Of a stretch of 64,000 nt of DNA, positions 22,738 through 34,100 are shown piece after piece. Origin of the DNA: Phytophthora sp. 'mugwort' (Eukaryota; Oomycota; Peronosporomycetes; Peronosporales; Peronosporaceae); the NCBI GenBank assembly GCA_033558025.1, contig JAUCEF010000001.1, forward strand, positions 2,046,001-2,110,000, given 5' to 3'. Below the pieces are notes generated by a model. It saw only the letters and a program-made list of their open reading frames with translations. It made no database searches and was not told the origin of the DNA. Made by a program: the position numbers and the translations under genes. Position 1 is the first letter of the stretch, and the number at the start of each line of letters is the position of its first letter.

Positions 22738-24329
22738 ATGGAGGAGCACGTTGTGGAGCGGATCCGCCAGCGTGTGCTGCTGGAGGTTTTCAACCTGGAT
22801 CCGGTGCTGACGCCCGCGCCCTGTCGAGCTGCGTGGCCGCAGTGGACGGAGCAGGACCAGCAGCAAGTCAAGCTCCGCGTGCTCAGCCTCAACGCATGGG
22901 GTATCTACCATACGACTTTTACTTTCCATAGAGCTCAACGTGATAGAAACGTCAGATACTAACAAGTTACACATTGTCTCCAGGTCTCCCGGTGGCCCCC
23001 AAGTGCACAGAGCGTGCGGCTGAGATTGCTAGCGCCATTTCCAACGACTACGAACTTGTAGTGCTGCAGGAAATCTGGCATATTCGGGAGCGGAACCTCA
23101 TCATTTCTAAAGCCCAGCAGAGCGGCTTCCACTATTACCACTACTTTAATCCGGCCGTGGGCTTCCCGTTCCCAATGGGGGCCGACTCATTCGGCACGGG
23201 ACTGCTGGTGCTGTCCAAGCTGCCCATCTCCAGCGCTCTATATCATTCATTCAGCCTCAGTGGACGCCCCTACGCGCTCCACGAGTCGGACTTCGTAGCC
23301 AACAAAGGTGTAGGCCTGCTGCGGGTCGAGACGCCCGCTGGGCAGATCGACGTCTACGTGACGCATTTGCTGGCCAACTACAACGCAGGAGGCAAGCCCG
23401 GACCAGGAGATTTCTACCAGTGGCATCGGACGGGCCAGAGTTACGAGCTCACGCAGTTCATCTCGGCCACTAACAGGAACAAACTGACGATCGTGTGCGG
23501 AGACTTTAACTCGTCTCCGGACTGTTTGGAGCTTAAGGTGCCAAAGCAATTGTTGTGTCTGAGGGACGCGTACACAGACACGAACGATGAGGACGGACTG
23601 ACGTTCGCGTCGCCCGACAACAAGTACTCGCACGGAGAACACCCGATGAGAATGGACTATGTCATGTACAAGATCGACAAGCAGCCCAAGGGCGATTCAG
23701 ACTGGCATCTGGTAAACAGCAGTATCTTTAAGGGCTTTTTCACCGATGCGCGCGGCGAGAAGACGCCACTGTCGGACCACTTTGGCGTCCGTGCAGAGTT
23801 CATATTCAGTGAGCCCAGACCGCATATCTGTGAGCAGCAGGAGGACTATGACGTCGTGTCTACGGATGAAGTGGTCTCTCTGAATGCCATGAGAGCGGCG
23901 GAGCACACGTGCCCAACCACAACGTGCTCACACTGCGATGAGAACGGGATGGAGCAGAGCGAGGAGGACAAAGCCGCCGCGAACGCCGCATGCCTCCAGG
24001 AGGTGCAGAACGTGCTCTTCGTCGGCCGCGACGAGGCGATCGCAGCACGCCACACTCGACTAGGGCGTGCCGTGGCGTTCCTCGTGGCGGCGCTGGCGGT
24101 GTTTATTACCCACATGATGTCGATTGTAGTATCGAACTGGTCCTGGGTCGCCGTACTGCTCTTCGGCATGATAAGCGTGACCGAATATGTCCTGACCTTC
24201 TTTTTTCTGACCTTCGAATGCTCGACGTTCACGGAGCTCATCAACCAGGTGCAGCTGCACCTCCATGTGCATGCATATCGGGCCAAAGGGATGTCAAGGC
24301 TGAAGCGGGCAAGTGACCATCGAAACTAA
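22738..24329 (+). CDS. neutral sphingomyelinase-like phosphodiesterase (endonuclease/exonuclease/phosphatase fold)
   Basis: The predicted enzyme would hydrolyse sphingomyelin or a related phospho-sphingolipid to ceramide at a membrane. Exon 1 is 22738-22900, the GT-AG intron 22901-22983, exon 2 22984-24329, giving about 502 residues. Splicing restores the motif LSLNAWGLPVAPK, equivalent to LNCWGIP of animal neutral sphingomyelinase 2-type (SMPD2) proteins. Other active-site pieces are intact: VLQEIW (metal-binding Glu), YVTHLLANY, VCGDFNSSPD, RMDYVMYK and the catalytic TPLSDHFG. After a linker, two C-terminal membrane helices appear (VAFLVAALAVFITHMMSIVV and AVLLFGMISVTEYVLTFFF), the same layout as SMPD2. 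An inositol-phosphosphingolipid phospholipase C activity is an alternative. No disruption is seen. Confidence 0.9.
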
Positions 24330-25984
24330 CTCGGCCGCGACGTGCCTCTTGACTCTCTCGACGCCGCGTGTTTGCGTAGACGACGAGCAGCGCAGCATAG
24401 ACGCAGGTTGTGGACGAACAATGAAAATGAAATACTCTCAAAAGGATCTTGTTGAGGGCGGGAGCTCCACTCTGCTTAGTGGAGACTGGAACCAACAATT
24501 GCTTGAAGCACTGCCGAATAAACCCATTGCACTCCCAACGTGTGATCCACGCACGCATGCCGACCAGCCCAGCTGCAGCATGTCCAATGCTTACGATCAC
24601 CTAACGCGACCCTGAACCACGAACAGTGCAAGACCAGACGCTACTAAAACAACACATGTAACTACTTACCTGTACTATAAGACATGTACATGCACTCAAT
24701 GCACGTCACTACATTATCGCGCCTAGACGTGGGCTGGACGCACAGCAATCGCGTTTTCCATTTTCTTACGTCGCGGCGTTGCCTCGCCTCGATGAAGCCA
24801 TCGATCATGATTAACGCGTGACGGACTTTAAAAGCTGTCGGCGGATTGACCCAGAGCCGCCTAAGACTTGGGTCGGGTCACTGCGTGTACTTTGCATGCA
24901 CGCTGCTGACTCAAGGAAATGGCATGTTTGCCAGCACCCGAGGAAATGACAGCGTGCAGATGCAGCGGCATCTGCCGCCGACATAAGGACTCAATCGTCT
25001 TCCAACGCATAACTCAAGCGTGACGTACATCACCGACTACTAGACAATACTTAAGTATAGCGCTTGATCTTCTTATGAAGTCTTTTCAGAACGCATTTCC
25101 GGTTTGTGAACGACATTTACGGCGATGTACGACTTCGACCACATAGATTGGTGCATGTACATGTACACATGTAAGCTTACTGTAGATTGCCCCAGTCTCT
25201 GTGAGACATCGATCTTTCATTGCTCGACAACTCGACGACTGAGACTACGGAGGCGTCGCGAACGACAGCGCATCAAAAACCACAAATCAATCAAATGGTG
25301 CCTTTCATTTACTATTGTCTTATGTGGGAGGGAATACCTCTACAAAGTGCGCGTGAATTCCACAACGGCTACTGACTGGCCATGTCAGTTGACAGTGACC
25401 CATTTAGCACCCCCACTGGTGTGACCTGCGCTAACGTTACCCATTTAGCACCCCGTCGGTTCGCTTCGCTCGCGATATTTAGATTGTAAGTCCCACCCAG
25501 AAGAGCGACGGCTCGCTGGATGCTCGGCGCTGGGCCCGCCTCCATAAATATCTCACGGCCCTGCTTCGCGAGCACCCCGCGCGGGTTTTGCAATGCCCCA
25601 CACTAGACAGGCAGGGGATTTGCAAAGAGTCGACACGTCAGCGATGTCGCCCAGCCGATCTGTGTACTTTTAACGCGATTCTTTGTGCTTTTATAATTTT
25701 CTCGAACGGGTCAGCCAGACGGCCAGACGCCGAGTGCCCGGAAAACAGCCGCCAGAGCCGTGTCAGATGCGGCGCCAGGTGACCTCGAATGTGCCGAACA
25801 GGCTGGTAGTCCAGCAGTCTTTCGTGGCTCGTAGCTGAGCCCGACGCGTTTGGAATGATATCGGATGGATTCCCGATGACACGTGGTCTGCTTGCTGCTT
25901 CTGCTACAGTTCACCCACGTGACTTGAGGCGGACGGTACTCAGGTCAACGGCTCAAGCATTTCCGCTTTCGACGCTTGTGAACG
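24330..25984. other. intergenic, nothing coding recognised
   Basis: No gene is seen between the sphingomyelinase and the ankyrin gene. A short direct repeat (ACCCATTTAGCACCCC) occurs at about 25397 and 25439. The second copy runs into a GC-rich 'cggttcgcttcgctcgcg' motif similar in style to the repeats at 55.3 and 60.9 kb. Confidence 0.5.
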
Positions 25985-26731
25985 ATGCCCCGTCGAATGA
26001 AGTACGCTCCGCATCTTGTGACCATCTCCGAGACTGCCACCATTGCGTCGCTGAGTAAGGACAAAGAGTATCCCCTTGCTGAAGCCCAGGAAAACGTGGC
26101 TTCTATTCGCTTAAACGTTCCGAGAACGGAGCGATCACTTTCGGCACCTCCTGAAGCCGAGGCCACTGATCGACAAATGCCTGCAGCTACTCTGTCCAAG
26201 CGTGGTCGATCACAATCGGCCAAGTGTCTATCAATCCACAGCCTCCACAAAGCGCACACTACCACGGAGACTCGTGCTACCTCCCCCACCGGCAAGCAGC
26301 CTGGATCTCCCAAGACGTCTCACAAGATCAACAAGTATAGACGCTCGATTCTTCACAGTGCTGTTCGGAAAGGCGACAAGCAAGCGATCAAGAACATCCT
26401 CAAGACTGAACCGAAGCTGCTGTACCAGGCAGACAACCGAGGCAATCACCCGCTGCACTACGCGGCTAGCCCCAACGTCCCAGATGGATTTACGATCGTG
26501 TACATGTTGCTCAAGGCTGGAGCGTCCGTGAACGCCTTGAACGACCGACAGCAGACGCCGCTGCTGATCTCTGTCATCTCGAACGACAATGACGATGACA
26601 GAGTTCCTCGGATCTTGCTCTTTCACCATGCGAAACCCATGATTAAGGTCACGGAGGACCTCATGCTGGCACAGTATGCCTCCTCTCGGGGGCTGCACAA
26701 GGTCGCTACCGCTATCCGTGAGTACATGTGA
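25985..26731 (+). CDS. small ankyrin-repeat protein
   Basis: This is an intronless gene for 248 residues. The first ~115 residues are Ser/Thr/Lys-rich and probably disordered. Ankyrin repeats follow: about 119-150 (SILHSAVRKGDKQAIKNIL), about 153-185 (DNRGNHPLHYAA ... VYMLLKAGASVNA) and about 187-222 (NDRQQTPLLISVI). Such proteins act as protein-interaction modules; no specific partner can be named. The start is the first Met of the frame. The end of the repeat solenoid reaches close to the C-terminus, so the protein looks complete. Confidence 0.85.
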   Translation: MPRRMKYAPHLVTISETATIASLSKDKEYPLAEAQENVASIRLNVPRTERSLSAPPEAEATDRQMPAATLSKRGRSQSAKCLSIHSLHKAHTTTETRATSPTGKQPGSPKTSHKINKYRRSILHSAVRKGDKQAIKNILKTEPKLLYQADNRGNHPLHYAASPNVPDGFTIVYMLLKAGASVNALNDRQQTPLLISVISNDNDDDRVPRILLFHHAKPMIKVTEDLMLAQYASSRGLHKVATAIREYM

Positions 26732-27006
26732 CCTCTGTTATGTCGACGCTGCGAATTGATAACAGCTAAGAAATGACGAGCTATTAGTTAGAGGAAGCCG
26801 TAGTTAAGTGTAGTTTATTGAGTTAATTGTAAGCTAATAATGCACGCTGTACACGTCCTGCTCGATCGAAGAGCGGGATGGAAAAGCTGAGCCATCTCAC
26901 ATAAGAAATTACAAACTTCAGTCACTCTCGATTAATTCACTTATCACTATTTCTTCACTTTGAACAAATTTTTATTTACGTTCAGTTCATAAAACTTCCT
27001 TCTCGT
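26732..27006. other. short convergent intergenic region
   Basis: This 275-bp AT-rich gap lies between two convergent genes (ankyrin, plus; P450, minus) and must hold both 3' ends. An imperfect inverted pair around 26850-26880 (cctgctcgatcgaagagcggg) could assist 3'-end formation. Confidence 0.4.
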
Positions 27007-28626
27007 TTAAGCAGAGGCCGTAGGTGTCAGTGGCGTCACGTGCACGTCCAGACCACCCTTGACCGGTGTGGTAAGGGAGAACTCGTACGTGAGCGTCCAA
27101 GGGTCCTCGACGGTCTTAATGTCGAACTTACTGAAGAGGGTCGCCAAGGTCATCTTGATCTCCATCATGGCAAATTTCTGGCCGATGCACACGTGCTGGC
27201 CCGAGCCGAAGCCGCTGAAGACGTAAGGCGAGAGAGTGCGGAGCTTGCCCGTATCTGGGTCGATCATGCGCTCAGGCTTGAATTCCAGACAGTCTTCGCC
27301 CCACGTCTTCTTGTTGCGGGCGTTGCAGTAGGAGGAGACCATCAACGTCTGACCTTTCCGGACGAACGTGCCGTCGACGAGTGTCGTGTCCTGCATAGCC
27401 TCACGCACAATGAAAGCCGTGGACGGGTGGAGTCGCATGTTTTCTTTAATGACAGCCTCAAGGTATACCAAGTCGCGGAGCTGATCCTGCGTCGGCACTT
27501 GGATCTCGCCCGTAACAAGTCCAGGAAGCTTCTCTTTCATCTCGTCGCGAATTTTACGCAGCTCGTCCGGGTACCGGTTTATATTGACGATGAACCAGCA
27601 CATGTTATCAGCCGTTGAGTCCTTGCCGGCAAACGCAAACGACATGACCATGTCACGCATGATCGTGGCATCATCGTCCTTAATGTGGATATCCTCAGTC
27701 TGTCGGAGGTTGCTCTCCATGAAGAGCGTGATCAAATCTCTGGCCACCATCTTCTCGCCCTTGGCAGCCATCTCCGCCTTCTTGTTCATCGACTGAACGA
27801 TCACATCGTTGATGAAGTTCTGGATGATAGTGTTGTTCTCCTTGAAGACCTTCTCCCAGCCAAGATTGAGAAACCTTTTGAGTCTCCAGAGCCACATCGG
27901 AGACTGGATCCGCACGCCGAACGCCACACAGGCCTTGTTAAAGGCCTGAAGGAACTCGTGGTCTTCGTCACGGTCGGGACTGTGCTTAAGTGTGTCCAGC
28001 TCTACGGCAAACGCAATCTTTGCAATGACGTCCATGGTGAAGTGACTCAACTCCTGTTTAGCACTGAACTGCTGGCAGCGCTTCGAGTAAACGTCCAAAA
28101 TATCTAAAAACACATGGAGCTTCTCACGAACCGTGGCTTCCATCACGTCCTTCATCATCTGCATCGAGAACAAGTGACTAGCCGTCTTGCGGTGGTAAAA
28201 CCACAGATCTCCATCAGTAATAACCATACCGTTACCGAACAGGTCGTAGCTGATGAACTGCCCTGTGGGGCCGCGCAGGAACACGTCGTCTTGGGTCTTG
28301 AGTACGTCCTCGAACATCTCGGGTGAAGACAGCACAATGTTGTCTGGACGGCCTGGGATCGCGAACATCCACGGCCGGTTCTCGAACTCGGTGGACTGTT
28401 CGTTCAGCCAGTCGTGGAAACGTTCGGCATGGCCACCGACGTCCAGAATGTTCTTGATAATAGGGAGCGTGGTCTTGGGCATAGGTGGCAGTTTCCGAGC
28501 TTCAGTGGACTTGTTCGTCTTGGTACTGTGGAGTAACAATGATAGTCCGAGGCTCACGGCCACTGCAGCGGCAGCGGTGACGATGACGTCGTTCCTTTCA
28601 CTGAGAAGCTCCGATACAGACTTCAT
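27007..28626 (-). CDS. cytochrome P450 monooxygenase (CYP86/CYP94-like), copy B
   Basis: This is an intronless P450 of 539 residues. The open frame continues upstream to 28821, but I place the start at 28626 (MKSVSELLSERNDV) because it aligns with the starts of the two paralogues. The extra 65 codons cross the likely promoter. Key motifs are complete: membrane helix at about 15-33, PPMPKTTLP hinge, WFYHRK (WxxxR), I-helix AGKDST, K-helix ENMR, PERM and haem loop FGSGQHVCIG. The I-helix has Ser where copy A has Thr, as in copy C, so B and C look closer to each other. Substrate is unknown; lipid hydroxylation is the family-level guess. Confidence 0.93.
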   Translation of the reverse strand: MKSVSELLSERNDVIVTAAAAVAVSLGLSLLLHSTKTNKSTEARKLPPMPKTTLPIIKNILDVGGHAERFHDWLNEQSTEFENRPWMFAIPGRPDNIVLSSPEMFEDVLKTQDDVFLRGPTGQFISYDLFGNGMVITDGDLWFYHRKTASHLFSMQMMKDVMEATVREKLHVFLDILDVYSKRCQQFSAKQELSHFTMDVIAKIAFAVELDTLKHSPDRDEDHEFLQAFNKACVAFGVRIQSPMWLWRLKRFLNLGWEKVFKENNTIIQNFINDVIVQSMNKKAEMAAKGEKMVARDLITLFMESNLRQTEDIHIKDDDATIMRDMVMSFAFAGKDSTADNMCWFIVNINRYPDELRKIRDEMKEKLPGLVTGEIQVPTQDQLRDLVYLEAVIKENMRLHPSTAFIVREAMQDTTLVDGTFVRKGQTLMVSSYCNARNKKTWGEDCLEFKPERMIDPDTGKLRTLSPYVFSGFGSGQHVCIGQKFAMMEIKMTLATLFSKFDIKTVEDPWTLTYEFSLTTPVKGGLDVHVTPLTPTASA

Positions 28627-28680
28627 TGCCGTGTTCTTGGTCCTTTGGCGCGGGGTATTCCGACGGGCTGGACAGCGCGA

Positions 28681-28710
28681 TGAACGGTTGAAAAGCTCAA
28701 ATGAGATTTT
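28681..28710 (-). promoter_or_regulatory. putative Inr-like promoter block of P450 copy B
   Basis: Read on the minus strand it contains ATCTCATTTGAGCTTTTC followed by AACCGTTCA. The corresponding block before copy C reads ATCACATTCGAGCTTTTC with a similar tail, so about 25 bp are conserved in non-coding DNA upstream of both genes. It lies 55-84 bp before the start codon. Confidence 0.5.
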
Positions 28711-29719
28711 GCACAGGCCCACGTGACCAGATGCTGCAAACGTCAGATATGAAAAAAAGGGCCACGGAGGGAGGTAGAGTGACCATCCGTAGGAGTGTTT
28801 GAGGCGCTTCCCGCCGTCCATTCTGCCGGTCTTCCCGGCCTCATCGACATTAGCGATGGTGTTGATAAACTTTATCGAGGTCGGGTGATGGATTCGTCAA
28901 AATGTATTAACAACCGTTGTCTGTAATTCTGAGGCCAAAATGGGCCCATTTGGTGGCAACTCAATTCCTAAGTATTCCGGATTTTCCAGTATCATTCTCA
29001 AATTTACGGAGCAAAGAACTTGCCTGTAAATAAGCCACATGGACGGTTGAAGTACCGTCAATGCTAGTGTTGGCTCGAGTTGCCGGCGCACACTGTATTC
29101 ATCGCCGCATTTGGCGCTGGCAGCTCCGACGCATGCAACCGAGGCACAAACATCACATAGACGAGTATTTTATCCATCAAAGAAAGTGCGTCAACGCATA
29201 TGTTTATTATATTAAAGCCAAGAGGTTCTTATTCTTTGGTGCACAAGTGATAACAAGCCGGCGGTCAGACGCACCGCGAGTGAGAAGAGGACTCCGCAAT
29301 GCTGTTGATAGTGGACAGTCGTGCCGTTGATGCCGCCAACGCCTCAGCCAACTCGCAAGTCGATAAGATTCACCATCATCATGAAGGGATGGCGGGTGTC
29401 GTCGTGGCGTTCAGCGGTGCTGCTGCGGCCGTCATACTGGAGCCGCTGGTGACCGATTTGGTCACGCCCGTCTGGCGTTAAGCCAAACGCGGGCGCCAAC
29501 GTCTCTCTCGACAGCAAGCGCATGGCCAGCGCGTAGTTCAACTCGTTGTTCGAGTTCGACGTGTACTTTGAACTCTATATGCAGGAGACGTTCCAGCTCT
29601 TCCGCACGAACCTGTAGCAGGAAAACAATTAGTGAGATCATAAAAACTATTGTGATTGCATCCTTAATTAGTATGGACAACTAAGTTTAGGATTCCCGGT
29701 TAATGAGTACAGCCAGCAA
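28711..29719. other. intergenic, no gene recognised
   Basis: Several short frames (29297-29481 plus, 29462-29680 minus) have no recognisable domain. The latter begins with a hydrophobic segment (MISLIVFLLQV) but lacks other support. I see no repeat or RNA gene. Confidence 0.45.
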
Positions 29720-32700
29720 TGCTATGTTTCGTGTGTATCTCTCTCGGAATGATCTAGCGTTGAAGAAAGTGTGCCAGTCGTCTGTTGTTTCTTTTTCTTC
29801 CTTCTTGTGGAGCGAATCTTGTTGTAGATATCATTGTCGGTCACTTTTTCAACTGCTGTTGGAAATGCTTGTCGAAATGCCAGCAAAAGTTGTATTGGCT
29901 TCTTGGGAGGGCTTTATAAAATACTCGCTCTATGTACTTCGAGTACGTACTGGATATCTTACCCTCCGCCTCTTGGCCGGTGGAGCGGATATTCCTCGGC
30001 TTCCTCTAAAACTGACGTCTCCTGGTCCGCCACTTTCCGCAAAGACTGCCATCTCCGATTCGCCACCTCGGTTGGATTTGATTACGAGCGCTTTCGTTTA
30101 CTTGATATGAGCTTGGGGATTTCAGCTCAAATATCGTTCTCGCTGGGCAGATCATATCTTCGTGCATACTGAACTTGCTTTCGCTCTAACATTTTTGCAG
30201 GACCCATCTTAGCCGACATATTATCTTTTCCTTGGTCGAAAAGCATATGTATGCCATCTTTGTAAGCTGTAACGTAGCGAGACGCATACATTTCACCTCG
30301 TTTTGGTCGTTGAGCCTATCCAGACGTGATGCACGGGATAGGAGTTCTCATGACAAACGCAGCAAGTCGTTGCATATAATCCTCATTTGCTCGAAAAATA
30401 GAAGCAGCGAACACTTCCAACTGATCGGCGCTGTGCATTTCTATCAATGCGCGCTTTGCACGTAATTCAATATCTTTTGCTATTGTATGGTCTACTGAGT
30501 ATGCTGAAACTGGCAGTGAAGGCATGTTGGTTTCTTACGCTTTCCATTTTCGCTGCCGACGGCGAATTTGCGCGTTAGTAGTGATCTGAATGCACGTTAC
30601 TGGTCTGGTCGATTGGTTCGGGAACACCAGCTCGCTAATGATATCATTTCTTCGTCAGTATCTAGATTTGCTTCGTCATCGTCGTTCTCAACGGTGTCTC
30701 CTTCATCACTACTGTTATCATTAGCATCCCGCATAAGCTCGGTCAGCGCTCCCTCATTGTCTGCAATATCGGTCGCATCGACTTGCGCAGCTAGTGATTC
30801 CTCGTTAGGATGTAAATCTCTCGCTTCTGTTGGTGTCACTTGCGTATCGGTTCTAGTGCATGTTCCCGCCTGGATGTCAACTCTCATCTTGAAGCAAGGA
30901 TCCATTTCAGAGTACTGAAACGCTCTCACATTATACGGAGGCATATTCTCAATCCAAATTTGCCCAGACTCGGCGCGTGCTTCGAACGAGTCCTCGCAGA
31001 TGACATCATTAACTCTCCCGATCGTTTTTGTAAAAGTTGCAGCAGCTTTGGATACTTTTCTGCTGCGTTTTCGACGGTTTCTCTAGTGTAATCGACCAAA
31101 CGCGCAGCGCTGTTTGGAACCCCACCGTCAGATATTAACGCGGTTACCAATTTTTTGGGGGTCGCTGCATTGTGTCCTTGCTTGACCCATGAATGTGCTT
31201 TTTGAGTTGCACGAGCAAACTGAGAGTCGAGAACTGATTTACCATCTAATGTCTCGGTATGAATTTAGCGAGATACTCGAATTCCGTTTGCAAAACCAAT
31301 GTGGAAGGATGAGAGTTACTAACGCGTTTTGATAGCACCCTGCGTTGTCACTTTGAACCGCAATACTTGTAATATGATGTAGGTCACGTCGTATGGACAA
31401 CATCATGGCTTCTACTAGCGCTATCACAGCATATTTATCTTGGTTGTTGTCCGTCGACGATATATGATCAAATTACACTTTCGTTTCGAAAGGTACTAAA
31501 TCATGAGTATCGGATTCCGACAAAGACCAAAATCTAATCATAGCTCCGTGCCAGCTCATGCCACGTTTTCCACAATGGTCGACTGTTTTCTCGCGATAGT
31601 ACATTGGCTCCATATTCATTTTGAAGTCGATTATTACAAGCGCTTCGTCATTTCGGCCACTAGCGATGCACCTTTCCTTCATTTGGTCAAAGAGCTGAGC
31701 AATGGCTCGCTGTTGGTGAACAACACGAACTCGATGGCTAAAAACAGGTTCAGCTTATGGTAGCAATTTTTGACAACAGTGATGGTTCGAGATTCTGTTT
31801 GGGCATCTTCCAGTCGCTCGCATATGTAACATAGGAGCTTGTGCATGTTTAGCCACGGACCACAATTTACTGGACAGGCATCAATGCGATGAGCTATGAC
31901 ATGTGATAGCCAAATTGTAAATCATGACGGGATACGAAAGGCTGGTGGACTGGCGATCTTGTGGCGTAGCTTCACCAAACGTTTTATACTTTAACCAGTC
32001 TTTCAAGACTTGGCTTTTTGACACTAAAGCAGACTTTCCGCCGGTAGCAAATCGCATACAATTCGACTTAGCAGCTCAAAATTGTCATTGATGAGGAATC
32101 CCGTTACATTGTCGACAGCTTTGCGGGATTCAACTTCTCCGTGCGTCAATACGTTGCAATACGATAAAACGTACGGCTTGAAACGTGCTGATCTGACATA
32201 ACTGCGTTTTCATAGGCATCGAACATCACTCTAATCGGCTTTCGCCGCTTGATGGACGGAACCTCGACAATCTTACCGGCCAATTTGATCCGTTTTGTCC
32301 CCCAGGACAAGTAGGACACGTTGTCTCGGGAAAGAACCGCCTGGATAGCATTATCAACGGTGATAGGGTCATACCTCGCACGTGGGCTGGTTTGATCTCG
32401 AAGTGTTCCCCCCTCCATCGTGGCTTAACACAACGAGTTATTGCTTACAACGTGTATGCGAAGCCTTACCCAGCGGAAATCCTTTGACATCATTCGCAAC
32501 TTCTGCTATGGCTTTAACAGGATATGATGCTCACAAATTGATCGAGCTACTCGATGCTCCAAACGAACCGATTCTGGTTTTGACCACTACATGTGCAGCA
32601 GGAATAATTGCTTGTACTCTTGCTTTATCCATAGCGGCTCTAGCAGAAGCTGCTCCAACTCCCAGCCAACGGTCGAAATATTTCAGCGAGGGAGCCGCAA

Positions 32701-33191
32701 CAACCTCGCCGCATATAGCCCTCGCAATGCATTTTAAAAGAAGCTGATATCGCGTTTACTACTACCGAGTCATGCTTCTTCTCTCGTGACGATAAATCCG
32801 CCCGGCCGGCATTCCATAACGTCGACGATTCTCGCTCTCTTGCCGACCAGCAATTTTTCGCTAGGCGTGAATTTTCGTGTCACTTAGCCCTACTGCGCGC
32901 ATTATCTTTTAAGACGGGAGGAAGTGGTGGAGGCAGTTGTAATTGAGGGGTAAGCGGTGATGGACTGAAATATGTCAAGTTACTATCGCGTAGCGGATGC
33001 TGTGGACTACTAGCGTCGATATCAGACATTTCTAGCGTTCTGCGACGGTTTCCTTTGGGTTGCCCACGTTTCCGAGTGATTTTGGTTTTAATTGAAACGC
33101 CATCGTGGTCGCACCCACACTTGCTGCACAGTTGGCACTCTGGACATCGTTTAGCTTTACAACGACACACTATCCGGGGTAGCCCCTCCAT
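29720..33191 (-). mobile_element. decayed DNA-transposon-like element of unclear superfamily
   Basis: Minus-strand pieces read in order. A 103-residue N-terminal ORF (32880-33191) has a cysteine cluster CRCKAKRCPECQLCSKCGC and basic tail KRGQPKGNRRR. A helical part at 32146-32418 contains YLSWGTKRIKLAGKIVEVP. A core at 31473-31700 contains VIIDFKMNMEPMYYREKTVD and KRGMSWHG. The segment at 31239-31427 contains VQSDNAGCYQN. The segment at 30597-31150 ends in a long acidic tail (SSDEGDTVENDDDE). The pattern of an Asp-containing strand (VIIDF) followed by QSDNAGCY suggests an RNase-H-like nuclease. All parts are broken by stops. I do not recognise the superfamily; a KDZ/Zisupton-like or oomycete-specific type is possible. 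Confidence 0.55.
32880..33191 (-). CDS. Cys-cluster N-terminal fragment of the unplaced element
   Basis: This open frame of 103 residues starts MEGLPRIVCRCKAK. Nine Cys in the first ~28 residues, in CxC, CxxC and CxC pairs followed by His, suggest a zinc-binding cluster. A basic patch and a Pro-rich stretch (LPPPLPPVL) follow. It continues, after stops, into the rest of the decayed transposon. It is probably a DNA-binding module; no independent function is claimed. Confidence 0.45.
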   Translation of the reverse strand: MEGLPRIVCRCKAKRCPECQLCSKCGCDHDGVSIKTKITRKRGQPKGNRRRTLEMSDIDASSPQHPLRDSNLTYFSPSPLTPQLQLPPPLPPVLKDNARSRAK

Positions 33192-34100
33192 TTATACGAA
33201 ATAACCTTTTATCGCAAAATCAACAGTCAAATATACTACCACTGCCAGCTCTTTCTTCATCGCCAGTAACTACTTAAAATCCAGCAACTGCTCCACTGTC
33301 AACCGTTCTCCGCAACCAGTACCGCCGGCGGCTTTTAAAATACCAGCACCTACTTCATGACCATCACCTACTCCACGACCAGCAACTTGTCCACAACCAG
33401 CAATTTCTTCTCCGGTAGCAACTTCTTCAGGGCAAGCACCGTCTCCACAGCCAATACCGGGCTGATAACGACAAGCACTACTCTGAGCACTACCGCAGCC
33501 CGTCAGATAGCCTTCGTTAAGGAAATGTATTGTGCGGAAGGGTGGGGGTGGGGGTGGATTCTTCCTGGGGGTACCGGATTCAAGAGGTTAAGCAGTATAG
33601 AGATCAGGGAGTCCCACGGCCCTTGCTACCGTCCTACTCTGGGGCTAAATCGCGCCATTTGGACAGCGGTAAGTTGAATCGGGATATGCCGATGCGGGCT
33701 GGGTAGCGTCACGTTCAGCTTCACCTAGGACGCCAGGAAAGGAGCTAAGTTAGTGTTTGCAACACATGATACAACGAAACGATAGTCTTCATGCTTCACA
33801 CTACAGTTTGATCAAGTTTTTCATTCCGGAAAACTTTTGGGCTGAAATGCCACCACGGTTGGCATCCGAATTACAAGCAATTTAAAAATTTGGATTAGCA
33901 GAAGAAAAAAAAGCCGCTGTGTGCGTGCTGGACCTAAAATATCATCATCATCTGCCTCCCATGGAGTAAGCAGTACATGTATATAATTTATACTGCTTAA
34001 TCTAATTCAATCATTTCACTTTTTACTACGCCCCGAACACCTCCACGTCATCTTCCGCCAGCCAGCTACCCAAACAACGAGCAGCCACGCCTAAACACAA
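33192..34100. other. non-coding, low-complexity stretch
   Basis: A degenerate accagcaac/t repeat runs from about 33240 to 33480. A G-rich run (ggtgggggtgggggtgg, about 33540) could form a G-quadruplex. No gene is recognised. Confidence 0.5.

Noticed and set aside
28627..28821. N-terminal 65-codon extension of P450 copy B
   Set aside because: Paralogue alignment places the start at 28626, and the extension covers the conserved promoter block.
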